Assembly: GCF_900060185.1 (NCBI RefSeq)
Contig: NZ_FIZY01000011.1
Coordinates: forward strand, 62,001 to 126,000
DNA length: 64,000 nucleotides
From: Grimontia marina
GTDB taxonomy: Bacteria > Pseudomonadota > Gammaproteobacteria > Enterobacterales > Vibrionaceae
Direction: 5' to 3'
The position numbers and the translations under genes are program-made. Shown one piece after another: positions 9,787-17,943 of the stretch; the first letter of the stretch is position 1, and the number at the start of each line of letters is the position of its first letter. The notes under the pieces are model-generated. The model did no database searches, was not told the DNA's origin, and saw only the letters and a list, made by a program, of their open reading frames with translations.

Positions 9787-11370
9787 ATGGTCATAACCAG
9801 CAAAGTAATAATGAGCGTAATCCTGATTTTTGGGATTGGCTTTTCGCTTCTTTTTTCATACATGCTATATCAGTCAGAGAAAGACGTGATCATGGCCGAA
9901 ATGCAAAAGGATGCCGAAAGGAGAGCTGCGGCGTTTACACTGTCGCTATCCATGAAGTTTGAAGCATTACATACACTCACTGCCTTGTTTCGTCAGAATC
10001 CGGATTTCAGTTACTCAGACTTTAAAAATGAGGCGAAAATTGTTCTAGAGCGTCACCCTGATATTCAGGCGCTGGAATGGATGCCTATTGTTCGTAAAGA
10101 GCAAAGAGAAGAGTATGAACAGCATCTTCAATATATTCACACTGGATTCACTTTTGTCGAGCTTGACGATGGCGGGAACGTCATCAAGGCAGCAGAGCGC
10201 GATTTCTACTACCCCGTATACTACGTGGAACCTTACATTGGTAATGAAGTCGCCCTTGGCTACGATATGTCAACAAGTGCAGCTAGGCTCTCCTCAATTG
10301 ACAGGGCGATCGACAGCGGCAGGGAAAGTGTCACCGAACCTCTGATGCTAGTTCAGGAAAGCGGGAGTCAGACGAGTTTTTTAATGTTCAATCCCGTTTA
10401 TCGAGATGGTTTTGTACCGTTCGTGAATCATCGAGAGTTCTTCGTGGGTGCAGTGCTAGGTGTATTTCGGATTGGCGACCTCTATCAGACATCGGAAGCT
10501 GGAAATATTCCTCATGATGTCAAACTCTTATTGTATGACCTAACGGGGGAGCAAAAAACGCTTTTACATACCAGAGTCCATGATGAAGACAAACAGTATA
10601 TCGGTGAAATGGCTTATTCTGTTGATATTGACGCCTTATTTGACAGGGATTGGAGGTTCGAAGTTTTCATCGCCGATGATTATATCTCCCAGCGTATGAG
10701 TTCCCAGCCCTATATCATTTTGATACTGGGTGTGTTGTTGGTAATTGCATCAGCAGCATATCTGGATTTGATATACAAATACATCTCTCTAATTAAATGC
10801 AAAAACTGCGACCTCCAAAATATCTCATTGCGGGATCCTCTGACAAATCTTTACAACCGCCGACATTTCGATGATGTACTAAAAAAGGAATGGCAGAGGG
10901 CAATCCGCGCGGAATCGAGCATTTCTATGTTGGTTATTGACATAGACCACTTTAAGCGTTTCAACGATAGCTTTGGTCACATGGCTGGTGACTTATGCCT
11001 TAAGGAAGTGGCAAAGGCTATTAGTCAATCCATGAGCAGGTCAAATGATAGTGTCTTTAGGTACGGTGGAGAGGAATTTGCCATCCTCTTGCCTAATACG
11101 ACAGACCCTAAATCAGTCGCTGAACGCTGCCGGCAGAACGTTGAGGCGTTGGGTATTAGACACCCTGATTCGGTGGAAGAGGTGGTGACAGTCAGTGTGG
11201 GCTGCGCTTTTATCCGCCCAGAAAAAGGCGATGATCACAATGCACTCTTCCTCGAGGCCGATAGGGCACTCTATGCCGCTAAGAAAGCGGGAAGAAACAG
11301 GGTGTGTGAACAATTGAACCAAAAGGATAATGCATTGGTAGGTGCCATTGAGTTTTCGCCTAAAGATTGA
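9787..11370 (+). CDS. CHASE-domain diguanylate cyclase (GGDEF)
   Basis: This 527-residue inner-membrane protein has a hydrophobic helix at about 7-25 and a periplasmic CHASE domain (about 45-270, containing ALEWMPIVRKEQREEYE and YPVYYVEP). A second helix lies at about 300-322, followed by a C-terminal GGDEF domain. The active motif is GGEEF (427-431). An inhibitory-site motif RSND precedes it at the standard five-residue spacing, so feedback inhibition by c-di-GMP is expected. It should make cyclic di-GMP in response to an external signal. No clear ribosome site precedes the ATG, so an internal ATG at 9811 is possible. Confidence 0.9.
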   Translation: MVITSKVIMSVILIFGIGFSLLFSYMLYQSEKDVIMAEMQKDAERRAAAFTLSLSMKFEALHTLTALFRQNPDFSYSDFKNEAKIVLERHPDIQALEWMPIVRKEQREEYEQHLQYIHTGFTFVELDDGGNVIKAAERDFYYPVYYVEPYIGNEVALGYDMSTSAARLSSIDRAIDSGRESVTEPLMLVQESGSQTSFLMFNPVYRDGFVPFVNHREFFVGAVLGVFRIGDLYQTSEAGNIPHDVKLLLYDLTGEQKTLLHTRVHDEDKQYIGEMAYSVDIDALFDRDWRFEVFIADDYISQRMSSQPYIILILGVLLVIASAAYLDLIYKYISLIKCKNCDLQNISLRDPLTNLYNRRHFDDVLKKEWQRAIRAESSISMLVIDIDHFKRFNDSFGHMAGDLCLKEVAKAISQSMSRSNDSVFRYGGEEFAILLPNTTDPKSVAERCRQNVEALGIRHPDSVEEVVTVSVGCAFIRPEKGDDHNALFLEADRALYAAKKAGRNRVCEQLNQKDNALVGAIEFSPKD

Positions 11371-11380
11371 CAGTGACTAT

Positions 11381-11510
11381 GGTCTGTTGACCTTTGGTGG
11401 TTAAATTTTGTTCTAGCTTTAAGCGTTTTGAGCGCGTCGGGTGTATGCGGCCTAGTCATTCTAAGCAAATACACCTTAACGAATCATCACCAAAGGTCAA
11501 CAGCCCCTAG
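11381..11510. repeat. Palindromic repeat element family 1, copy A (MITE-like)
   Basis: About 130 bases are bounded by inverted ends, GGTCTGTTGACCTTTGGTGG on the left and its near-complement ending CAACAGCCCC on the right. The interior matches the reverse complement of the copy at 12940-13098 (for example TAAATTTTGTTCT and CATTCTAAGCAAATACACC). There is no coding capacity. The structure fits a non-autonomous miniature element. No clear target duplication is seen. Confidence 0.75.
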
Positions 11511-11614
11511 GAAAGGTGCTTTCCGTCGTAGCCTAAAAGCGCAAAGTTGTAGGATTGAGTAACAACAACTGCGCTGGGTGCGCCGTTTTCTTGAACACTT
11601 CAGCAGAGCTTGAG

Positions 11615-12847
11615 TTAAGGCTTTTTCGCTCCGGCTTTCTTCAACAACTGGCGCTTAAGGCGACGCTTCTCTCCACCGCGGCCCCCGCGCTTTTCATGAT
11701 GCTCTTTATCTGCGTTTATATCTGGTTCGAAACCCACCAACCACTCCTGAGGGAGGCGTTGGTCAATTAGGGTTTCAATTGCGTTCAGCATACCTTCTTC
11801 TTCGCGACTGACGAGCGATATTGCCATACCGGATTTCCCTGCACGACCGGTACGGCCGATTCGGTGAATATAGTCTTCCGGTTGATGTGGTAGTTCGTAG
11901 TTGAACACAGTATCCAGTGATGGGATATCCAGACCGCGCGCTGCAACATCGGTTGCCACTAACACACGTACAGTGCCGTTTTTAAATCCTTCTAATGCTC
12001 GATTACGTGCGCCTTGGGTTTTCTCGCCATGAATAGCTTCTGCTGCCAGACCGTCGAGTTTAAGCTCATTTGCCAGTGCTTCGGTACTTTGGCGGGTTTT
12101 GGCGAAAACTAATACTTGCTGCAGGTTACGGCTGCCAATCAGGTAAGAGAGCAGTTCTCGCTTCCGTTTCCTGTCGACGGGGTGCACCAGCTGGTTGACG
12201 GTTTCAGCAGTGCTGTTCGCAGTCGATACTTCCACGCGCACAGGATCGTTCAGCAGGCGGTAAGCCAAATCCATGACCTGTTTTGGATAGGTGGCGGAGA
12301 AAAACAGCGTCTGGCGTTCTTTTGGCATTTTCTTCATCAGGCGCTTGATGTCTGAAATAAAGCCCATGTCGAGCATGCGATCAGCTTCATCGAGAACCAG
12401 CGTATCCAGGCTGTTAAGCTGCAAGGTACCAATATGAAGGTGATCGAGCAGGCGACCCGGCGTGCCGACAATGATTTCCGGCTTCTTCGCCAACTGATTC
12501 TTCTGAGGATTAATGTTCGCGCCGCCATACAGCGCCACACATTTCAGAGAAGTGTGCTGGCCATACTCTGCAACTTTGTCATATACCTGCTGAGCAAGCT
12601 CTCGGGTTGGCGTGACGATCAACACTCGCGCAGAACCTTTCACACCACGTTCCAGAATCTGGTGGATCAGAGGCAGCGTAAAGGCGGCGGTTTTGCCTGT
12701 GCCTGTTTGAGCTGCACCCATCACGTCTTTTCCTTCCAACACTTTTGGAATCGCTTGCTGCTGGATATCAGTGGGCTCGCTGTAACCAAGTTCACTCAGC
12801 GTTTGCTGAAGAGTGGGATGAAGAAGTGAAAATACGTTGTCTGACAT
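11615..12847 (-). CDS. DEAD-box ATP-dependent RNA helicase, RhlE-like
   Basis: This 410-residue helicase has all the core motifs in order: a Q motif (PTDIQQQAIP), AQTGTGKT, PTRELA, TPGRLLDHL, DEAD (VLDEADRMLDMGF), SAT, ARGLDIPSLD and HRIGRTGRAGKSG. A short basic C-terminal tail (EKRRLKRQLLKKAG) probably helps RNA binding. Length and motif spacing fit the RhlE group, which acts in ribosome assembly and RNA turnover. It is monocistronic, and its whole transcription unit lies between two inverted copies of a MITE-like repeat. Confidence 0.9.
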   Translation of the reverse strand: MSDNVFSLLHPTLQQTLSELGYSEPTDIQQQAIPKVLEGKDVMGAAQTGTGKTAAFTLPLIHQILERGVKGSARVLIVTPTRELAQQVYDKVAEYGQHTSLKCVALYGGANINPQKNQLAKKPEIIVGTPGRLLDHLHIGTLQLNSLDTLVLDEADRMLDMGFISDIKRLMKKMPKERQTLFFSATYPKQVMDLAYRLLNDPVRVEVSTANSTAETVNQLVHPVDRKRKRELLSYLIGSRNLQQVLVFAKTRQSTEALANELKLDGLAAEAIHGEKTQGARNRALEGFKNGTVRVLVATDVAARGLDIPSLDTVFNYELPHQPEDYIHRIGRTGRAGKSGMAISLVSREEEGMLNAIETLIDQRLPQEWLVGFEPDINADKEHHEKRGGRGGEKRRLKRQLLKKAGAKKP

Positions 12848-12939
12848 GGGTAAAAAGTTCCGCCATAAATAAGGGGCGCGAGTGTATCAGATAGTCTGAT
12901 TTCACGGAAATGCCGTGCATAATCCGCACTCGTATACAA

Positions 12940-13098
12940 GGGGCTGTTGACCTTTGGTGGTGATTTTTGCAGCAGTTTGTGGGGGTTTTATGCTTTGTTG
13001 AGGTGTATTTGCTTAGAATGGCTAGGCGTCACACACCTCGCCGCGCCTAAAACGCTTATAGCGAGAACAAAATTTAACCACCAAAGGTCAACAGCCCC
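12940..13098. repeat. Palindromic repeat element family 1, copy B, inverted relative to copy A
   Basis: The ends are GGGGCTGTTGACCTTTGGTG and its exact complement ending CAACAGCCCC, 159 bases overall. In reverse complement it aligns with copy A along most of its length and carries about 30 extra bases next to one end. It lies between the helicase promoter and the GCS2-type gene. Confidence 0.78.
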
Positions 13099-13210
13099 TA
13101 GCTCAGGAATGCGAATGTTGGCGTGAATCTCGGCTTGGAAGTTGCTACTTGCCTGTAACTGCGCGCTTTTTGTTCTATGTTAAACATTGAAGTCAAGCGA
13201 GGGTAAGACA

Positions 13211-14680
13211 GTGGGACAGAATATTAATAAAACCTCGTTTAGCGCCAGCGATCATGAGCAATTCGCCAAGCAGCTAAAGTCAGAACTGGACCAACTCGAA
13301 GGGTTATTGAACACGCCGGGTTGGGGAATAGGAAAATGCACTCTGGGTGCCGAACTGGAGCTTTATCTCACCGACAAACACCACCGACCCGCACACTACA
13401 ACCTCGATATTCTCGACAAAGCCGCAGACCCCCTCATGACGGCTGAAATTAATCGATTTAACGTTGAATACAATTGTCCTTATACCGAGTTCAGTGGCGC
13501 GCCTTTCACCTTCCTCAAACAAAAAATGGACGAACGACTGCAATCGCTTCAGGCCATCGCGCAAGAAGAGGGTATTGATGTCACGCCCATTGGAATATTG
13601 CCCACACTGAAAGGTGGCGACTTCGGATTGGCGTCAATGACGGACTCTCCTCGTTACCACGCCCTTACCGATATTCTCTGCCAATCCCGGGGTGGCCCGT
13701 TCCATATCCGGATTCATGGTGCAGAAAGCTTGGAAGTTGATGCGGATGATTTGACATTAGAAGGGGCAAATACGTCCTTTCAAGTGCACTATCGTGTTAA
13801 GCCCAACGAGTTTGCACAATGGTACAACGGGATACAAATCGCCACGATTTTTTCTCTAGCAATGTCTGCTAATTCCCCTGTATTCATGCAGAAAAAGCTC
13901 TGGCATGAAACTCGGGTGCCTTTGTTCAAGCAATCTATCGATAGCCGTAACCTCTGTGGCATGAATTGGCACACACCTGCACGTGTCTCTTTCGGGAAAG
14001 GGTACGTGCGTAAAAGTGCATTGGAACTGTTCAGACAAGGTGTCAGCCTTCAGCCTGTGCTTTTGCCCGATATGCCTGAGAGCAAGTGCAGGGAAGGCTG
14101 TGGGCCAAGGCTTGATGCTCTGCGTCTTCACCAGAGCACTATCTGGAGTTGGAACCGTGCCGTCTATGACGACGCAGACGGTGGCCACCTGCGTGTTGAG
14201 CTTAGAAGCCTGCCAGCAGGGCCTACGACGATTGACATGGTGGCGAATGCGGCACTTTGCATTGGTTTGGCACATGCGATCCAAAATGATCTAGACAGAC
14301 TGATGGATAGGCTGCCCTTTGAGTTCGCCAAGTATAATTTCTACCGGGCTGCCCAATATGGCGTGAACGCGAATATCCTTTGGGAGTCAGAAAATGGCAC
14401 TTTACAGGAGTATCCGCTGGTTGACGTGCTGGACAAGCTATTGCCTCGGGTTGCGGATTCCTTGGTTGCACTGGGCATTTCCAGACTGGAAGCTGACATG
14501 TTGATGGTGGTGATTGAACATCGGCTGGCGAAACGTCAGAACGGCGCCAGTTGGCAACTGTCGACCTTGGTGGAGCTTGAGAGGAAATACGGTCGGGAAG
14601 TTGCCTTGAATAAGATGTTCGCCTTGTATCAAAGACAATATTTATCAGGAGAGCCTGTTTCACATTGGCCGGTTTTATGA
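13211..14680 (+). CDS. Glutamate-cysteine ligase family 2 (GCS2)-like ligase
   Basis: This 489-residue protein of the glutamate-cysteine ligase 2/carboxylate-amine ligase superfamily has the N-terminal strand CTLGAELELYL with its metal-binding acidic residues. Later come FNVEYNCPYTEFSG, RGGPFHIRIHG and HLRVELRSLPAGPT. Members join a glutamate or similar carboxylate to an amine using ATP; the substrate is not recognisable. The GTG at 13211 is chosen because GAGGG precedes it by seven bases; a TTG at 13187 is possible. It is longer than E. coli YbdK. A hydrolase that could act on amide-linked compounds follows 49 bases downstream. Confidence 0.7.
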   Translation: MGQNINKTSFSASDHEQFAKQLKSELDQLEGLLNTPGWGIGKCTLGAELELYLTDKHHRPAHYNLDILDKAADPLMTAEINRFNVEYNCPYTEFSGAPFTFLKQKMDERLQSLQAIAQEEGIDVTPIGILPTLKGGDFGLASMTDSPRYHALTDILCQSRGGPFHIRIHGAESLEVDADDLTLEGANTSFQVHYRVKPNEFAQWYNGIQIATIFSLAMSANSPVFMQKKLWHETRVPLFKQSIDSRNLCGMNWHTPARVSFGKGYVRKSALELFRQGVSLQPVLLPDMPESKCREGCGPRLDALRLHQSTIWSWNRAVYDDADGGHLRVELRSLPAGPTTIDMVANAALCIGLAHAIQNDLDRLMDRLPFEFAKYNFYRAAQYGVNANILWESENGTLQEYPLVDVLDKLLPRVADSLVALGISRLEADMLMVVIEHRLAKRQNGASWQLSTLVELERKYGREVALNKMFALYQRQYLSGEPVSHWPVL

Positions 14681-14682
14681 TG

Positions 14683-14701
14683 CAAAGGTCAACAGACCCT
14701 A
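14683..14701. repeat. Solo terminal repeat of element family 1
   Basis: CAAAGGTCAACAGACCCTA matches the end of copy A, including its variant GGTC start read on the other strand. It stands alone between two genes, so it looks like a remnant of an excised or degraded element. Confidence 0.6.
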
Positions 14702-14729
14702 ATAATTTCACAAGGAGTGTAAAAAAGTC

Positions 14730-15740
14730 ATGATGCTGCATGATGTTAGCTGGCCTAACGATGAGGACTTAAGGCGCGGATTGGTTACTTGGTTAGACAC
14801 GCTGCCTGGTGCCAGTTGGCTGACGGTACCTGGCCAGGATTCCAACCGACATCGTGTGGTGGTGACTTTGCTCCACGGCAATGAGCCGTCTGGTGTCAAA
14901 GCATTGTGGCATTTCGTCCAGAATCCTCCGGAGTGTGCTGTAACCACGCACTTTTGCCTCGCTAATGTCAAAGCGGCGCGTTATGACAAGCCATTCACTA
15001 CGCGCCATTTTGATGATAAGCCCGATATGAACCGTTGCTTTGGCAAGACGGGTGAGGATGACAGCTATGGTGTCGCCGCTGAAATTATGGCGCGGATTAC
15101 TGACTTGAAACCTGAGGCAGTTGTCGATCTCCACAATACCTCGGGGAGCAGCCCCTCATTTTCTGTTTCTATCGTTGATGATGAAAAACACCAGCAAATT
15201 GCTTCGTTGTTTACTGAGCGAATGCTTTGTACCAGCGTACGGCTGGGGGCATTGATGGAGCAAACCACCGACCAATCACCCATTGTTACCGTTGAATGTG
15301 GTGGGGCTGCTGATCATGCCGCACATGAGGTGGCCCAAAATGGGCTTCATCACTTCCTGACAGCAGAGAATATTTTCGTTAACCACGGTGATTTTCGGCC
15401 TTTAGATTTGCTCTATCATCCAGTGCGTGTGCAGTTGAAAAAAGGGTTGGAGCTTTGCTATCACGACCGAAAAGTTGATGACGCTGATCTGACACTTCCC
15501 CTGGATATTGATCGCCATAACTTTGGTTGTATGGCTGCGGATAGCATGATTGGCTGGTTGGGAGAGAAAGGGCTGGATGCGATGATCACCAATGATGGAG
15601 GAGGTGGCCACCCTATTTATGCGCTTTTCTATGAGCACGATGGCGAGCTTCGCTTAAAGCATGCTTCCAAGCTTTTCATGATTACCACCAAACACCACAT
15701 TGCCCTCTCTGACTGTCTGTTTTATATGGTGGTTGATTAA
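14730..15740 (+). CDS. Succinylglutamate desuccinylase/aspartoacylase family hydrolase
   Basis: This 336-residue AstE/AspA-type zinc carboxypeptidase-like enzyme has the zinc-ligand pair in LLHGNEPSG (His49, Glu52) and the third ligand in VVDLHNTSG (His135), with a later VECGGA motif. The family cleaves N-acyl amino acids or related amides. There is no arginine-succinyltransferase context, so it is not confidently astE. CAAGGAGTG precedes the double ATG. Adjacency to the GCS2-type ligase suggests paired making and breaking of an amide, which is inference. Confidence 0.75.
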   Translation: MMLHDVSWPNDEDLRRGLVTWLDTLPGASWLTVPGQDSNRHRVVVTLLHGNEPSGVKALWHFVQNPPECAVTTHFCLANVKAARYDKPFTTRHFDDKPDMNRCFGKTGEDDSYGVAAEIMARITDLKPEAVVDLHNTSGSSPSFSVSIVDDEKHQQIASLFTERMLCTSVRLGALMEQTTDQSPIVTVECGGAADHAAHEVAQNGLHHFLTAENIFVNHGDFRPLDLLYHPVRVQLKKGLELCYHDRKVDDADLTLPLDIDRHNFGCMAADSMIGWLGEKGLDAMITNDGGGGHPIYALFYEHDGELRLKHASKLFMITTKHHIALSDCLFYMVVD

Positions 15741-15747
15741 AACAGCC

Positions 15748-16008
15748 GTACCCAAGCAACCTGAATATGCATGTATTCAGAGGTCATTAATGCGTCCAAC
15801 TTGAGGTGAATTTCACGAGGAATAGTTGTTCCACTTTCGTGGGGTTTAACGAAGAAGTGAGCGCATTGAGGGCCGCCCTTCGAGCGAATGGAATGATGAC
15901 GTGCTCTCTGTTGTTCCTTTTTGATGGAGATGACAACGTCTACAAAAGGACCCGATCACAACGCCAGTCAATCTCGCTGAATCCTGAACCTTCAGGTTGT
16001 TTGGATAC
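15748..16008. repeat. Palindromic repeat element family 2, full copy 1 (MITE-like)
   Basis: This 261-base element has ends TACCCAAGCAACCTGAA and TTCAGGTTGTTTGGATAC, an imperfect inverted pair. Its interior is clearly related to 60747-61008: both share TTTCACGAGGAATAGT, TTGTTCCTTTTTGATGGAG and CAGTCAATCTCGCT. No credible protein is encoded. It fills most of the gap after the aspartoacylase-like gene. Confidence 0.78.
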
Positions 16009-16287
16009 ACATTCTATATTCAGCTAGGTAATGCAGAGATAGTGGCTCATTAGAAAGGGGCTCAGTAAAAATTCCCTCAAAATAGAAAGCGTTTTCGCAA
16101 TGTATTTGATTTTACAAAATTTGCTGTGGCTCCGCTTTACTATACGAATTTGGCCTTGTTATTTTCTTATTCGTATTCCGTCTCGCTTCCAATGCATATT
16201 CCCTGAAATACCACCGATACAATCAATCAAGATTTAACTTGCGTTGAGGTTCTATCCCATGGATTTCAGCTGGAAAAGTGAATAATT
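16009..16287. other. AT-rich upstream region of a lipoprotein gene
   Basis: About 280 bases hold no gene or repeat that I can support. The promoter of the following lipoprotein gene must lie here. Confidence 0.4.
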
Positions 16288-17010
16288 ATGAAGTCGTATC
16301 TGTTCGGCGTAAGTATTACACTACTTTTGGCAGGGTGTGGAGGCGGTGGTGGAGATGGAAACACAGTGTCCCAGCGTGCCAATTCTTCGGCTTGCTTTAA
16401 TGAATCGCTTTATAACGTCGGTACCGTGGTCAATGAAGTTAATACCGTCATTTTTAACGGTGCGTCACCGTCAGAGAATTCTGAAACCACCGAAGTGACT
16501 CAAACAACATCCTATCGTGGCTACTCAGATGCGATTGAAGAAAAAATCACAGATGGGAGTGGTGAAGATAATCGGCTCTACATTCTTGCAGATTCTACAG
16601 AAAAAAGTGTAACGACTTTAGGCCAGATTCTTGGTAGCGATGAAATTATCTATCGCCCCAGTGGCTTTGTTCTGAATTACGATCTAGCTCTGGGTGAAAA
16701 GAAAACATTCCCTACTGTCTCAGAATACGAAAACAATGTTCTGAGCAATACGACTGACTACTCTCTTGAGTATTTGCGAACCGAAAATATCACGGTTCCC
16801 GCAGGAACATTTGAAACTTGCGTACTTGAATTTGTTTTAGATAACGTAGATTCGAGTGGGGACAAGCTTAAAGTGGTGTTTACGCAGTATATTGGTGTCG
16901 GTAATGGAATCACCATTCGAGAAGATTTCGTGTCGACAGATGAAAATGGGGAAACCACAACTGGCTCTGAAAAGCTTGTTTCCGCCACCATCAACGGCAA
17001 TCCAATCTAG
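16288..17010 (+). CDS. Hypothetical lipoprotein
   Basis: This 240-residue protein starts MKSYLFGVSITLLLAGCGGG, a signal peptide ending in lipobox LLAG-Cys, so it is predicted to be lipid-anchored, probably in the outer membrane. The Gly/Asp/Asn stretch after the Cys is a flexible linker. The rest is beta-rich (repeated TTSYRGYSD-, YRPSGFVLNYDLALG-like segments) with one later Cys in FETCVLEFVLDN. I do not recognise the family. It is monocistronic and ends at a bidirectional terminator shared with the convergent methyltransferase gene. Confidence 0.8.
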   Translation: MKSYLFGVSITLLLAGCGGGGGDGNTVSQRANSSACFNESLYNVGTVVNEVNTVIFNGASPSENSETTEVTQTTSYRGYSDAIEEKITDGSGEDNRLYILADSTEKSVTTLGQILGSDEIIYRPSGFVLNYDLALGEKKTFPTVSEYENNVLSNTTDYSLEYLRTENITVPAGTFETCVLEFVLDNVDSSGDKLKVVFTQYIGVGNGITIREDFVSTDENGETTTGSEKLVSATINGNPI

Positions 17011-17016
17011 TCAAAA

Positions 17017-17039
17017 AAGGCCGGATTCAATCCGGCCTT
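17017..17039. terminator. Bidirectional terminator
   Basis: AAGGCCGGATT and AATCCGGCCTT form an 11-base perfect stem. Six T residues on the minus strand make it a strong terminator for the methyltransferase gene, and it can also stop the lipoprotein transcript. Confidence 0.8.
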
Positions 17040-17047
17040 CTCTCATC

Positions 17048-17833
17048 TTAACGCTTTACGCACACGAAAATGGCGTTACCTGACGTGGTGTTCCACATCT
17101 CCAGCTTTTCGTAATCGTGTTCAAACACAGTAACTTCAAAGTATGGTTCAAGCAGTTCTCTAAGCTCGTTGAAGCTCACGGCAACCATTGGGTGGTCATC
17201 ATGCCATTCCTCGGTCACCTTGTCCGTGGTCTTTTCGATGCTCAGTTTCAGTGCTTGTCTGTCGCCTTCACCGGAATAGAACCAGCCGGATTTGAAAGCA
17301 AACTCACTGCCTTCGTGCTGAACAATATGTCGCACGAAAGAGTTGTTATTGATCAGGTTCTTCTCAACGGCATTAAAACAGAACACACCACCAAGCTTAA
17401 GTGCTGCGTGAGCACTGCGAATACAAGCGCTCAGGTTTTCGATATTGCCACTGTAGTGGATCGAATAAAGAAAACAGGTGATGAGATCATAAGGCGCATC
17501 CACCACAAATTCACACATATTCTGCAGCGAGAATTGTGCTTCCGGACAGCGCAGTTTCGCTTGATCCAGCATAGGCTGGTTCAGATCAAGGCCATCGCTT
17601 GAGAAGCCGGTATCAATAAAATAGCGAATGTGCGGACCTGTACCACACGCCAGATCCAGATGACGTTTCCCTTGGTTACCAAATAGTTGATGAAGTCTGC
17701 GCACACAGTCACTTTGAGACTGATAGTTGATGTCTGCGCACATCAGATCGTAATAACCCGAGAGATCTGTATACAGCGCATTTGATGATGGAGTAATCAC
17801 GTAAAACACACCGAAATGAAAAAGGTGGCGCAT
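17048..17833 (-). CDS. Class I SAM-dependent methyltransferase
   Basis: This protein of up to 261 residues has motif I HLDLACGTGPHIRYF, an acidic end of beta-2 (GLDLNQPML) and motif IV-like YDLITCFLYSIHY, all typical of Rossmann-fold methyltransferases. The YTDLSGYYDLMCADINYQSQ start region is common in small-molecule methyltransferases of this class. The substrate is unknown. The start is uncertain: an ATG at 17833 and GTGs at 17809 and 17800 are all possible, and none has a strong ribosome site. It stands alone with its own terminator. Confidence 0.8.
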   Translation of the reverse strand: MRHLFHFGVFYVITPSSNALYTDLSGYYDLMCADINYQSQSDCVRRLHQLFGNQGKRHLDLACGTGPHIRYFIDTGFSSDGLDLNQPMLDQAKLRCPEAQFSLQNMCEFVVDAPYDLITCFLYSIHYSGNIENLSACIRSAHAALKLGGVFCFNAVEKNLINNNSFVRHIVQHEGSEFAFKSGWFYSGEGDRQALKLSIEKTTDKVTEEWHDDHPMVAVSFNELRELLEPYFEVTVFEHDYEKLEMWNTTSGNAIFVCVKR

Positions 17834-17902
17834 CGTACATCGGTTTTCATTTTAGCGCGATATAAATCACATCATGAATTTGTACTGAGGCTGGAAAGAA
17901 AA

Positions 17903-17924
17903 AACGCCAGCAATGGCTGGCGTT
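17903..17924 (-). terminator. Terminator of the M50 protease gene
   Basis: AACGCCAGC and GCTGGCGTT form a nine-base stem with a four-base loop, followed on the minus strand by TTTTTTC, 20 bases after the stop codon. Confidence 0.8.
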
Positions 17925-17943
17925 CTAAGAGAAGTATTTTCAG

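Noticed and set aside
11381-13098. Composite transposon carrying the helicase gene
   Set aside because: The flanking repeats encode no transposase and no target duplication around the whole unit is visible.
15806-16027. Open frame inside the family 2 repeat (a similar one lies at 60920-61117)
   Set aside because: Both fall inside the repeat element; the frames differ in extent between copies and show no protein-like conservation.
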